Positions 8,104 through 15,701 of a stretch of DNA of 64,000 bases are shown one piece after another (the stretch's first letter is position 1; every line of letters begins with the position of its first letter). The stretch is from Nocardia brasiliensis ATCC 700358 (GTDB taxonomy: Bacteria > Actinomycetota > Actinomycetes > Mycobacteriales > Mycobacteriaceae), in NCBI RefSeq assembly GCF_000250675.2, contig NC_018681.1, positions 7,378,001 through 7,442,000 of the forward strand, given 5' to 3'. The notes under the pieces are model-generated. The model did no database searches, was not told the origin of the DNA, and saw nothing but the letters and a program-made list of their open reading frames with translations. Position numbers and translations under genes: made by a program.

Positions 8104-8894
8104 TGAGGTCCAGAATGATTCGTTCGCTGAGCAGCGCCGCCGTGGCGGGCGTCATCGCGTTGAGCCTGGCCGGCTGCGGCTCGGACGACAAGGCCGCGCC
8201 CGCGGACGGGAGCGGGATCGGCGGCACCGTCACGGTGTTCGCCGCGGCCTCGCTGACCGAGACCTTCACCGCACTCGGCAAGCAGTTCGAGGCCGCACAC
8301 CCCGGCGTCAAGGTGGTCTACAGCTTCGGCGCCAGTTCGGCGCTGGCCGAGCAGATCAACCAGGGTGCGCCCGCCGACGTCTTCGCCTCGGCCGCGCCGA
8401 AGAACATGCAGCAGGTCAAGGACAAAGGAGAGGTGACCGTCGCGCCGGTCACCTTCGTACGCAACCGGCTCGAGATCGCGGTTCCCAAGGGCAATCCCGG
8501 CCATATCACCGGCCTGGCCGACTTCGGCAAGACCGAACCGAAGCTCGCGCTCTGCGCCGAACAGGTGCCGTGCGGCGCCGCCGCCAAAACAGTCTTCGAA
8601 GCCGCGGGCGTCACCCCGCAGCCCGACACCCGCGAAGCCGACGTGAAAGCGGTGCTGACCAAGGTCAAGCTGGGTGAGGTCGATGCGGCGCTGGTCTACC
8701 GGACCGATGTGCGGGCGGCGGGCGACCAGGTGGCAGGCATCGACTTCGCGGAGTCGGGCAAAGCGATCAACGACTATCCGGTCGCACCGCTCGCGCATGC
8801 CCCCAACGCGGCCGCGGCCGCCGCGTTCGTCGAGTTCGTGCAGTCGCCGCAGGCCCGCGCCGTGTTCACCGAGGCGGGATTCGACAACCCGTGA
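8103..8894 (+). CDS. modA: Molybdate ABC transporter, substrate-binding lipoprotein
   Basis: 263 aa. The ATG overlaps the TGA of the regulator by 1 nt, with GGAAAG upstream. A signal peptide ends in the lipobox LSLAGC, so it is a membrane-attached lipoprotein. The mature protein starts with VTVFAAASLTETFTALG, has YSFGASSALAEQI and INQGAPADVFASA, and later ALVYRTDV: these are the ModA signature stretches that bind the tetrahedral oxyanion. Length is typical of the family. It delivers molybdate (or tungstate) to ModB. Confidence 0.96.
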   Translation: MRSRMIRSLSSAAVAGVIALSLAGCGSDDKAAPADGSGIGGTVTVFAAASLTETFTALGKQFEAAHPGVKVVYSFGASSALAEQINQGAPADVFASAAPKNMQQVKDKGEVTVAPVTFVRNRLEIAVPKGNPGHITGLADFGKTEPKLALCAEQVPCGAAAKTVFEAAGVTPQPDTREADVKAVLTKVKLGEVDAALVYRTDVRAAGDQVAGIDFAESGKAINDYPVAPLAHAPNAAAAAAFVEFVQSPQARAVFTEAGFDNP

Positions 8895-9700
8895 CCCGGA
8901 CGGCGCGGCGGACGGCCACGGGGCGGCGACCGCTCGTCCTGCTGCTGCCCGCACTGTGCGCGCTGGCCTTCTTGCTGGTGCCGCTGCTCGGCCTGCTGTG
9001 GCGGACGCCGTGGCGTGGCCTGCCGGATCGCCTCTTCAACGCCGAAGTCGGTCAGGCCCTGCAACTTTCGCTGGTGTGCGCGAGCCTGGCGACGGTGCTC
9101 TGCCTGGTGTTCGGCGTACCGCTGGCGTGGCTGCTCGCGCGCGGCGACCTGCCGGGACGCGGGGTGCTCCGCGCCCTGGTGACGGTGCCGCTGGTGCTGC
9201 CGCCGGTGGTCGGCGGCGTCGCGCTGCTGCTCGTGCTGGGCAGGCGCGGGCTGATCGGGCGGTATCTGTACGAATGGTTCGGCGTCTCACTACCTTTCAC
9301 GACCGCCGGGGTGATCGTCGCGGAAGCCTTCGTCGCGATGCCGTTCCTGGTGATCTCGGTGGAAGGCGCGCTGCGGGCGGCGGATCCCCGTTTCGAGGAG
9401 GCGGCGGCCACCCTGGGGGCCTCGCGCTGGCTGACCTTCCGGCGGGTCACGCTGCCCTCGGTGCTGCCCGGCGTCGTCGCGGGCGGGGTGCTGTGCTGGG
9501 CGCGGGCGCTCGGCGAATTCGGGGCCACGATCACCTTCGCAGGAAACTTCCCCGGCAAGACCACCACCATGCCGCTCGCGGTCTATCTCGCCCTGGAATC
9601 CGACCCAGAGGACGCGATCGTGCTCAGCCTGGTGCTGCTCACCGTGTCGGTGGCGGTGCTGGTCGCCTTGCGCGAGCGGTGGATTCGAGGCGCGGTATGA
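8891..9700 (+). CDS. modB: Molybdate ABC transporter permease
   Basis: 269 aa, GTG start overlapping the modA stop by 4 nt. Five to six transmembrane helices are visible, beginning PLVLLLPALCALAFLLVPLL. The ABC-permease coupling loop reads EEAAATLGASRWLTFRRVTL then PSVLPGVVAGG, and ARALGEFGATITFAGNFPG is characteristic of ModB. It forms the channel of the ModABC importer. Translational coupling to modA and modC through overlapping start and stop codons indicates balanced production. Confidence 0.95.
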   Translation: MTRTARRTATGRRPLVLLLPALCALAFLLVPLLGLLWRTPWRGLPDRLFNAEVGQALQLSLVCASLATVLCLVFGVPLAWLLARGDLPGRGVLRALVTVPLVLPPVVGGVALLLVLGRRGLIGRYLYEWFGVSLPFTTAGVIVAEAFVAMPFLVISVEGALRAADPRFEEAAATLGASRWLTFRRVTLPSVLPGVVAGGVLCWARALGEFGATITFAGNFPGKTTTMPLAVYLALESDPEDAIVLSLVLLTVSVAVLVALRERWIRGAV

Positions 9701-10746
9701 GCCTGGACGCCGAACTGCGGGTCACCCGCGGACAATTCGAGCTGGACCTGCGGTTGTCCGTGGCGCCCGGTGAAGTCGTCGCCCTGCTCGGACCCAACGG
9801 CGCGGGCAAGACCACCGCACTGCGGGCGCTGGCGGGGCTGACGCCGCTGACCGCCGGTGCGCTGCGGGTCGGCGAGAACGTCTGGGACGCACCGCCGAAG
9901 GTGTTCGTGCCCGCCGAACGCCGCGAGGTCGGCGTGGTGTTCCAGGACTATCTGCTGTTCGGCCACCTCAGCGCCGTGGACAACGTCGCGTTCGGGTTGC
10001 GGGCGCGCGGCAGCCGGCGCGCGGCAGCCCGGGAACGGGCCGCACAGTGGCTGGACCGGGTCGGGCTCGCCGAGCAGGCGCACGCGAAACCGCGTGCGCT
10101 GTCCGGCGGGCAGGCGCAGCGCGTCGCGCTGGCGCGGGCGCTGGCCACCGAACCCGCGCTGCTGCTCCTGGACGAGCCGCTGGCCGCGCTCGACGCGAGC
10201 ACCCGGCTGCGTGTGCGCGCCGACCTGGCCCATCACCTCGCCGACTACCCGGGCCACACCGTGCTCGTCACGCACGACCCGCTCGACGCCATGGTGCTGG
10301 CCGACCGGCTGATCATCCTCGAGCACGGCCGGGTCGTACAGGAGGGTGCGCCGAGCGAGGTCGCCCGGCGGCCGCGCTCCGACTACGTGGCAAACCTGGT
10401 GGGCCTCAACCTGTATCGCGGCCGAGCCGAGGGCACCACGGTCCAACTCGACGCGGGCGGCAGCCTCACCGTCGCCGAACCCGGCACCGGCCCGGTGCAC
10501 GTGGCCTTCCCGCCCACCGCCGTCAGCCTGCACCCCGAACAACCCGCCGGCAGCCAGCGCAACACCTGGCCCGTCACCATCGCCGGCCTGGAACAGCACG
10601 CGCACACCATCCGGGTCCGCCTCGACGGCGCCCCACCCGTCCTCGCCGACGTCACCCCCGCCACCGTCGCCGACCTGCGCCTGCAACCAGGCACCCGGCT
10701 CTGGGCCGCGGTAAAAGCCACCGAAACACACACCTATCCGTCCTGA
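9697..10746 (+). CDS. modC: Molybdate ABC transporter ATPase with C-terminal TOBE domain
   Basis: 349 aa, ATG overlapping the modB stop. Walker A is GPNGAGKT (about residues 32-39), the signature is LSGGQAQRVALARAL, Walker B is LLLLDEPLAALD and the H-loop is VLVTHD. Residues after about 250 form a TOBE domain (VHVAFPPTAVSLHPE, ending RLWAAVKATETHTYPS) that in ModC senses oxyanion for trans-inhibition. It energises uptake through ModB. It is the last gene of the mod operon: a 138-nt gap follows before the next, unrelated gene. Confidence 0.95.
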   Translation: MSLDAELRVTRGQFELDLRLSVAPGEVVALLGPNGAGKTTALRALAGLTPLTAGALRVGENVWDAPPKVFVPAERREVGVVFQDYLLFGHLSAVDNVAFGLRARGSRRAAARERAAQWLDRVGLAEQAHAKPRALSGGQAQRVALARALATEPALLLLDEPLAALDASTRLRVRADLAHHLADYPGHTVLVTHDPLDAMVLADRLIILEHGRVVQEGAPSEVARRPRSDYVANLVGLNLYRGRAEGTTVQLDAGGSLTVAEPGTGPVHVAFPPTAVSLHPEQPAGSQRNTWPVTIAGLEQHAHTIRVRLDGAPPVLADVTPATVADLRLQPGTRLWAAVKATETHTYPS

Positions 10747-10884
10747 ATCGCGGTACAACGAAGGTCCGAGCAGGCGCTCCGCCGAGCCGAGCGCATAATC
10801 GGTGCGCAATGTCCACGGCGTGTCGCACACCCGAAAAGGCTTGAGCGCCAAAACTTGTCGGTACCGGCTGGCACGCTGCGTGCC

Positions 10885-11736
10885 ATGCCGAGCCTCCGCC
10901 ACGAAGCCCCACTCGAGTTGCTGCGTCACAACCCCCTGCTGGCCGCCGCGCTCCTGGCGGGTACCGGCATTCCACTCGCCGCCGACACCCACGCCACCAT
11001 CACCGACAGCAACCTCAGCACCTGCGAACCACCCGAGTACCTCGCCGACGCCGTCACCCTGCTCGAAGGCGCGCACGGCAAACTCGCGGTCATCACCGAA
11101 TCCCAGTCCGCGCCACCGAAACGCCGCAAGCGCAGAGCGTGGCCCGCGTACGTCGCCGTCGCCCAGGCCCAGCACAAATGCGATGCCGTCCTGGTCGTCA
11201 TCGCGGACAGCCCCGCCACCGCACGCGCCTGCCGCCACACCGTGCGCACCGGGCACCCCGGTTTCGATCTGACCCCCATCGTCATCGGCCCGCACAACAC
11301 CCCCGACCCGAACAGCTCCGCCTTCCGTACCGCCACACCCGAACTCACCGTCCTGGCCACCCTCACCCACGCCCTCGATCTGGACGATGACGCCACCCGG
11401 CGCATGGTTCTCGACAACCTCGCCGACCTCGATCGGGAGACCCGGAACACCTACACTCGTTTTGTCCGGCATGCCGCCTCGGACGCGGCCACCAAAGCCC
11501 TGGAGGAACTCATGGCCAGCTCCATCTACCGCGACGAATTCATGGACGGCCTGCTGGATCAGGGGCGCGCCGAAGGCGAGGCGAAATCGCTGCTGCGAAT
11601 TCTCGCCGTGCGCCGCTTCCCCGTCCCCGACGACCTCCACACCCGCATCATGGCCTGCACCGACACCGAACAGCTGGAGAGCTGGATCGAGCGCGCCGTG
11701 GTCGCCGAATCGCTGGCGGCAGTCTTCGACCTCTGA
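10885..11736 (+). CDS. Hypothetical protein, actinobacterial Rpn/YhgA-like family
   Basis: 283 aa from the ATG of MPSLRHEAPLELLRHNP; an earlier in-frame start at 10855 lacks support. Proteins beginning in this way (a basic/acidic start, then LELLRHNPLLAAALLAGTG) form a large paralogous family in Streptomyces and Nocardia. Their fold is often likened to recombination-promoting Rpn nucleases of the PD-(D/E)XK type: a beta-rich N-terminal half, then a helical C terminus containing EFMDGLLDQGRAEGEAKSLL and a LESWIERAVVAESLAAVF tail. No complete catalytic motif can be confirmed by eye. Function unknown; family placement is from memory and is moderate. Confidence 0.55.
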   Translation: MPSLRHEAPLELLRHNPLLAAALLAGTGIPLAADTHATITDSNLSTCEPPEYLADAVTLLEGAHGKLAVITESQSAPPKRRKRRAWPAYVAVAQAQHKCDAVLVVIADSPATARACRHTVRTGHPGFDLTPIVIGPHNTPDPNSSAFRTATPELTVLATLTHALDLDDDATRRMVLDNLADLDRETRNTYTRFVRHAASDAATKALEELMASSIYRDEFMDGLLDQGRAEGEAKSLLRILAVRRFPVPDDLHTRIMACTDTEQLESWIERAVVAESLAAVFDL

Positions 11737-11790
11737 CGTCGAGACTTCGGGACGAGCAGGGCATCGACGGCGGCAACCGTGCGAATCCGT

Positions 11791-11825
11791 GTTAACTTAG
11801 ACGAGAATCGCAGGTAACTTAAGTT
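11791..11825 (+). promoter_or_regulatory. TAACTTA repeats and palindrome upstream of the thiolase operon
   Basis: TAACTTA occurs at 11793-11799 and again at 11815-11821, exactly 22 nt apart (two helical turns). The second copy is part of a perfect 10-nt palindrome AACTTAAGTT (11816-11825), ending 15 nt before the thiolase ATG. The placement between promoter and ribosome site (GGAGAGG) suits a repressor operator, for instance a TetR-type regulator of acyl-CoA metabolism. No regulator gene is adjacent, so the binder is unknown. Confidence 0.5.
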
Positions 11826-11839
11826 GATCGGAGAGGGCT

Positions 11840-13009
11840 ATGGGGTCCGCCGTAATCGTTGATGTGGTGCGCACGCCGTCGGGCAAGGGCAAGGCCGGGG
11901 GTGGGCTCGCCGACGTGCATCCGGCGACCTTGCTGGCGGGGGTGTTGCGCGAGCTGGTGGCGCGCAACGACCTGGACCCGGCGCTGATCGACGACGTGGT
12001 CGGCGGGTGCGTGACGCAGAGCGGCGAGCAGGCGTTCAACATCAGCCGGACGGCGGCGCTCGCCGCGGGCTTCCCGGAGTCGGTGCCCGCCACGACGGTG
12101 GATCGGCAGTGCGGGTCGAGTCAGCAGGCGGCGCACTTCGCGGCGCAGGGGGTGATCTCGGGGGCGTACGACATCGCCATCGCCTGCGGTGTGGAGTCGA
12201 TGAGCCGCGCACCGATGTTCTCCAACGCACAGGGCAAGGATCCGAACCAGGGCCCGCTGGCCCACCGCTACCCCGAAGGCCTTGTGCAGCAAGGGATCGC
12301 GGCCGAGGTGATCAGCGCGCGCTGGAAGTTCGACCGGGCCGCGCTGGACGAGTTCGCCGCGCGCTCGCACCGGCTGGCCGCCGAGACGGCCGCCGCGGGC
12401 GGTTTCGACCACGAACTGCTCGCGGCGGGCACGTTGACCGCGGACGAGACGATCCGCCCCAGCACCACCGCCGCGGGTCTGGCCGCACTGCGGCCCGCGT
12501 TCGTGGACGACCAGTTCACCCGGCGCTTCCCGGAGATCGAATGGTCCATCACGCCGGGCAACTCGTCGCCGCTGACCGACGGCGCCTCGGCCGCGTTGAT
12601 CATGAGCGAGGCGGCGGCGACCAAGCTGGGCCTGCGCCCCCGCGCCCGCTTCCACTCCTTCGCCGTGGTCGGCGACGATCCGCTGCTGATGCTCACCGCG
12701 GTCGTGCCCGCCACCCGCAAGGCGCTGTCGCGGGCGGGGCTGAGCATCGACGAGATCGACGCCTACGAGGTGAACGAGGCGTTCGCCCCGGTACCGCTGG
12801 TGTGGCAGCACGAACTCGGCGCGGACCCCGCCAAACTGAACCCGCGCGGCGGCGCGATCGCCCTCGGTCACCCGCTCGGCGCGTCGGGCACCCGCATCCT
12901 GGCCACCCTGGTGAATCATCTCGAACAGACCGGCGGCCGCTTCGGTCTGCAGACCATGTGCGAGGCGGGCGGGCTGGCCAACGCCACGATCATCGAGCGG
13001 CTCGGATGA
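11840..13009 (+). CDS. Acetyl-CoA acetyltransferase (thiolase)
   Basis: 389 aa from an ATG with GGAGAGG upstream. The acylated cysteine lies in DRQCGSSQQAAHFAA (about residue 90), and the C-terminal catalytic motifs are GGAIALGHPLGASGTRI (His) and QTMCEAGGLANATI (Cys). NEAFAPVPL is the usual thiolase NEAFA block. It catalyses reversible thiolytic cleavage or condensation of acyl-CoAs. It is followed with a 4-nt overlap by a phosphotransferase and then an SDR, so the operon probably handles one acyl-CoA or hydroxy-acid pathway; the substrate cannot be told from sequence. Confidence 0.92.
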   Translation: MGSAVIVDVVRTPSGKGKAGGGLADVHPATLLAGVLRELVARNDLDPALIDDVVGGCVTQSGEQAFNISRTAALAAGFPESVPATTVDRQCGSSQQAAHFAAQGVISGAYDIAIACGVESMSRAPMFSNAQGKDPNQGPLAHRYPEGLVQQGIAAEVISARWKFDRAALDEFAARSHRLAAETAAAGGFDHELLAAGTLTADETIRPSTTAAGLAALRPAFVDDQFTRRFPEIEWSITPGNSSPLTDGASAALIMSEAAATKLGLRPRARFHSFAVVGDDPLLMLTAVVPATRKALSRAGLSIDEIDAYEVNEAFAPVPLVWQHELGADPAKLNPRGGAIALGHPLGASGTRILATLVNHLEQTGGRFGLQTMCEAGGLANATIIERLG

Positions 13010-14019
13010 CGCCCGCTGGTCTGGATCTTGCTGCGCTGCAACAATATTTCGAGAAGCACGTCCCGGACACCGCGGGCCCGCTGACCGCGACCCTGTTGCA
13101 GGGCGGCAAGTCGAATCTCACCTATCGGTTGAGCGACGGCACGCATGACTGGGTGCTGCGCCGTCCGCCGCTCGGGCCGCTCACCCCGACCGCGCACGAT
13201 ATGGCCCGCGAGTACCGCGTCGTCGCGGCCCTGCGCGACACGAATGTTCCGGTCGCGCAGGCCATCGCGCTGTGCGAGGACCCCGCGGTGCTCGGCGTCC
13301 CGTTCACGGTGGTCTCGTTCGTGGACGGCCTGGTTCTGCAGGACGGCGACCAGACGGCCGCACTCACCACCGAGCAGGCGCGGGCCACGGGCAACGCCCT
13401 CGTGGATACCCTCGCCGCCTTGCACGCGGTCGACTACGCCGCCGTCGGTCTCGACGAATTCGGCCGTCCCGCAGGCTATCTGGCCCGGCAGGTGAAACGC
13501 TGGCGCGGCCAATGGGATCGGGTCGCCACCCGGGAACTCGACGCCCTGGACCGGCTCACCGAGGCCCTGCGGCGCACGGTGCCCGAGCAGGCGGCCGAGA
13601 CCATCGTGCACGGCGACTATCGCCTGGACAACACCATCGTGGACCGCACCGACCCCGGCCGGATCGCCGCGGTCGTCGACTGGGAGATGGCCACGCTCGG
13701 CGACCCGCTCGCCGATCTCGGCCTGCTGCAGGTCTATTGGGACAATCGCTGTGAGCCGGTGCTCGGCGTCCGGCATGCCCCGAGCGCGAATCCCGGCTTC
13801 CCCAGCAGCGACGAGGTGGCCGAACGATATGCGGCCGCAACCGGTTTCGCCCTCGATCGGCTGCCGTTCTATCGCGCGCTCGGCTATTTCAAGCTGGCGG
13901 TCATCGCCGAGGGCATCCATCAGCGCTTCCTCGCGGGCAAGACCGTCGGCGACGGTTTCGCCACGATCGGCGCGGCCGTGCCGCTGCTGCTCGACATCGG
14001 CCTGGAGACCCTCGGATGA
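13006..14019 (+). CDS. Phosphotransferase of the aminoglycoside-kinase/ACAD10 family
   Basis: 337 aa, ATG overlapping the thiolase stop by 4 nt (a much longer in-frame reading through the thiolase is a frame artefact). N-lobe motifs include LLQGGKSNLTYRLSDG and WVLRRPP. The catalytic loop is HGDYRLDNTIV and the metal-binding motif is VVDWEMATLGDPLADLG. This is the family that includes the kinase part of human ACAD10/11, in which phosphorylation of 4-hydroxyacyl-CoAs feeds beta-oxidation. Its position between a thiolase and an SDR fits a role in catabolism of hydroxylated fatty acids. That function is by analogy. Confidence 0.85.
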   Translation: MTPAGLDLAALQQYFEKHVPDTAGPLTATLLQGGKSNLTYRLSDGTHDWVLRRPPLGPLTPTAHDMAREYRVVAALRDTNVPVAQAIALCEDPAVLGVPFTVVSFVDGLVLQDGDQTAALTTEQARATGNALVDTLAALHAVDYAAVGLDEFGRPAGYLARQVKRWRGQWDRVATRELDALDRLTEALRRTVPEQAAETIVHGDYRLDNTIVDRTDPGRIAAVVDWEMATLGDPLADLGLLQVYWDNRCEPVLGVRHAPSANPGFPSSDEVAERYAAATGFALDRLPFYRALGYFKLAVIAEGIHQRFLAGKTVGDGFATIGAAVPLLLDIGLETLG

Positions 14020-14759
14020 GCGAGACCCGCAGCGCGCTGGTCACCGGCGGTTCTCGCGGCATCGGCGCCGAGGTGGCGCGCCGGCTGGCCGCCGAGGGTT
14101 ACCACCTCACCATCGCGGCGCGTAACAAGGACACGCTCGACGAGACGGCGCACCGCCTGCACGCGGAAACGGGCGTCGCGGTGAATCCCGTTGTCGCGCA
14201 GATGCACGACCCCGCGCAGGTGTGGGAACTGGTGCGGGCGCACGCGGACCGCTTCGACGGCCTGCACGCGCTGGTGCTCAGCGCGGGCACCGGCACCGCG
14301 GGCACGGTCGCCGAGATGCCGCCGAAAACTTATGAGCGAATGCTGGACGTGAACTTCCGTGCTCCCCTGACGCTCATCCAGTCCGCGCTCCCCCTGCTCC
14401 GCAAGAGCGCCGCCGACGACCCGCACCGTGGCGCGAAAATCGTTGCGCTCGCCTCCATCACCGGCGTCGCGGGCGAAGCGGGCTTGGCCGCGTACGGCGC
14501 GACCAAGGCCGCGTTGATCTCGCTCTGCGAAACCGTTTCGCTGGAAGAGTCCGAGAACGGCGTCAGCGCGACCGCGATCTCCCCCGGCTATGTCGACACC
14601 GATATGACGGCGTGGAAACGCGACGTGCTCGCGCCGTCGGCGATGCTGACCACCGGGGATATCGCCGAACTGGTGCTGGCGATCACCCGGCTGTCCCGCA
14701 ATGCCGTGGTGCCCAACATCGTCGTCTCCCGTGCGGGTGCGCAGCTCTGGCGAGCCTAG
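14016..14759 (+). CDS. Short-chain dehydrogenase/reductase
   Basis: 247 aa, ATG overlapping the previous stop by 4 nt. NAD(P) motif TGGSRGIG at about residues 10-17, catalytic Ser in ASITGVAG and the YxxxK pair in AAYGATKAALI. An Arg/Asn pair (AARNKD) after beta-2 suggests NADPH preference. Classical SDR length. Third gene of the thiolase operon, so it probably interconverts a hydroxyacyl and an oxoacyl intermediate there. Substrate unknown. Confidence 0.9.
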   Translation: MSETRSALVTGGSRGIGAEVARRLAAEGYHLTIAARNKDTLDETAHRLHAETGVAVNPVVAQMHDPAQVWELVRAHADRFDGLHALVLSAGTGTAGTVAEMPPKTYERMLDVNFRAPLTLIQSALPLLRKSAADDPHRGAKIVALASITGVAGEAGLAAYGATKAALISLCETVSLEESENGVSATAISPGYVDTDMTAWKRDVLAPSAMLTTGDIAELVLAITRLSRNAVVPNIVVSRAGAQLWRA

Positions 14760-14855
14760 CGGCGGGGTGATCTGGGCCTCAGCGGCCCGGCGACCGGGTG
14801 TCGCGGCGTTACGCTCATCGGTGTCCGATCGTGGGACGACATGGGAAGGTGCCCG

Positions 14856-15434
14856 ATGGCGAAGGTCTTCGCACATCTCGATGACGCACTCCGCAAGTTC
14901 ATCGGCGAGCAATCGATGTTCTTCGTGGCTACCGCACCATCCGAGGGCGGCCGGGTGAACCTGTCTCCCAAGGGTTATCGCGATACCTTCGCGGTGCTCG
15001 ACGAGCACACCTTCGCCTATCTCGATCTCTACGGCAGCGGCGCGGAGACCATCGCGCACCTGCGCGACAACGGCCGGATCACCATCATGTTCTGCTCGTT
15101 CACCCGCACTTCGAAGATCCTGCGGCTCTTCGGCACCGGTCGGCTCGTCCGGCCCGACTCCGCCGAATTCGACACGCTGCGACCGCATTTCGGGCTGCAG
15201 CATCCGGGCCTGCGCGGTGTCATCGTGGTCAGCATCGACCGGATCGCCGACTCGTGCGGGTATTCGGTCCCCTATCTCGAACTCGTCGACGAGCGCCCGG
15301 TGCTGGACGCGTTGCACGACCGCCGCGGCGACGACGACTTCGCCAAGCGCATCGCGGGCGACAACGCGACCAGCATCGATGGCCTACCCGCCTTGGCGCC
15401 GGACCACCCGTTGCCGTCCGCGATCGTGCGCTAG
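14856..15434 (+). CDS. Pyridoxamine 5'-phosphate oxidase-family flavin-binding protein
   Basis: 192 aa from ATG with GGGAAGG 6 nt upstream. The N-terminal half carries the split-barrel motif: QSMFFVATAP, RVNLSPKGYRDTFAVLDEHT, AYLDLYGSGAETIAHLRDNG and RITIMFCSF, the usual flavin-binding pattern. Related actinomycete proteins bind FMN or F420 and reduce small molecules, but true PdxH function is unlikely because the PLP-site motifs are not evident. Stands alone, with no overlap with either neighbour. Confidence 0.82.
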   Translation: MAKVFAHLDDALRKFIGEQSMFFVATAPSEGGRVNLSPKGYRDTFAVLDEHTFAYLDLYGSGAETIAHLRDNGRITIMFCSFTRTSKILRLFGTGRLVRPDSAEFDTLRPHFGLQHPGLRGVIVVSIDRIADSCGYSVPYLELVDERPVLDALHDRRGDDDFAKRIAGDNATSIDGLPALAPDHPLPSAIVR

Positions 15435-15488
15435 ACACCGGCCACGAGATCCGGGATCACCGCGGTCGCGGTGCGTATGCTCGCCCGC

Positions 15489-15698
15489 ATGCGACTGAGC
15501 ACCCGTAACCAACTGGACGGCACGGTCATCTCGATCACCCGGGGCGAGGCCATGGCCGTGGTCCGGGTCCGCCTCGCGGGCGGCGACGAGATCACCTCCT
15601 CGATCACCCGGGACGCCGTCGACGATCTGGCACTCACCGACGGCGCCCGGGTCAAGGTGCTGGTGAAATCGACCGAGGTCACCCTCGGCGTCGAATAG
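15489..15698 (+). CDS. Molbindin-like single TOBE/Mop domain protein
   Basis: 69 aa from the ATG of MRLSTRNQLDGTVISIT. It is a single Mop/TOBE unit: RNQLDGTVISITRGEAMAVV, then ITSSITRDAVDDLAL and VLVKSTEVTLGVE. Molbindins of this size assemble into rings that store or sequester molybdate or tungstate in the cytoplasm. It lies 5 kb from the mod operon and has no obvious operon partner. Ends 3 nt before the stop of the convergent MFS gene. The ribosome site is weak. Confidence 0.8.
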   Translation: MRLSTRNQLDGTVISITRGEAMAVVRVRLAGGDEITSSITRDAVDDLALTDGARVKVLVKSTEVTLGVE

Positions 15699-15701
15699 CC
15701 G

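Noticed and set aside
12007..14019. 670-codon open frame starting within the thiolase
   Set aside because: Only its last 337 codons encode protein-like sequence (the phosphotransferase from 13006); the start is spurious.
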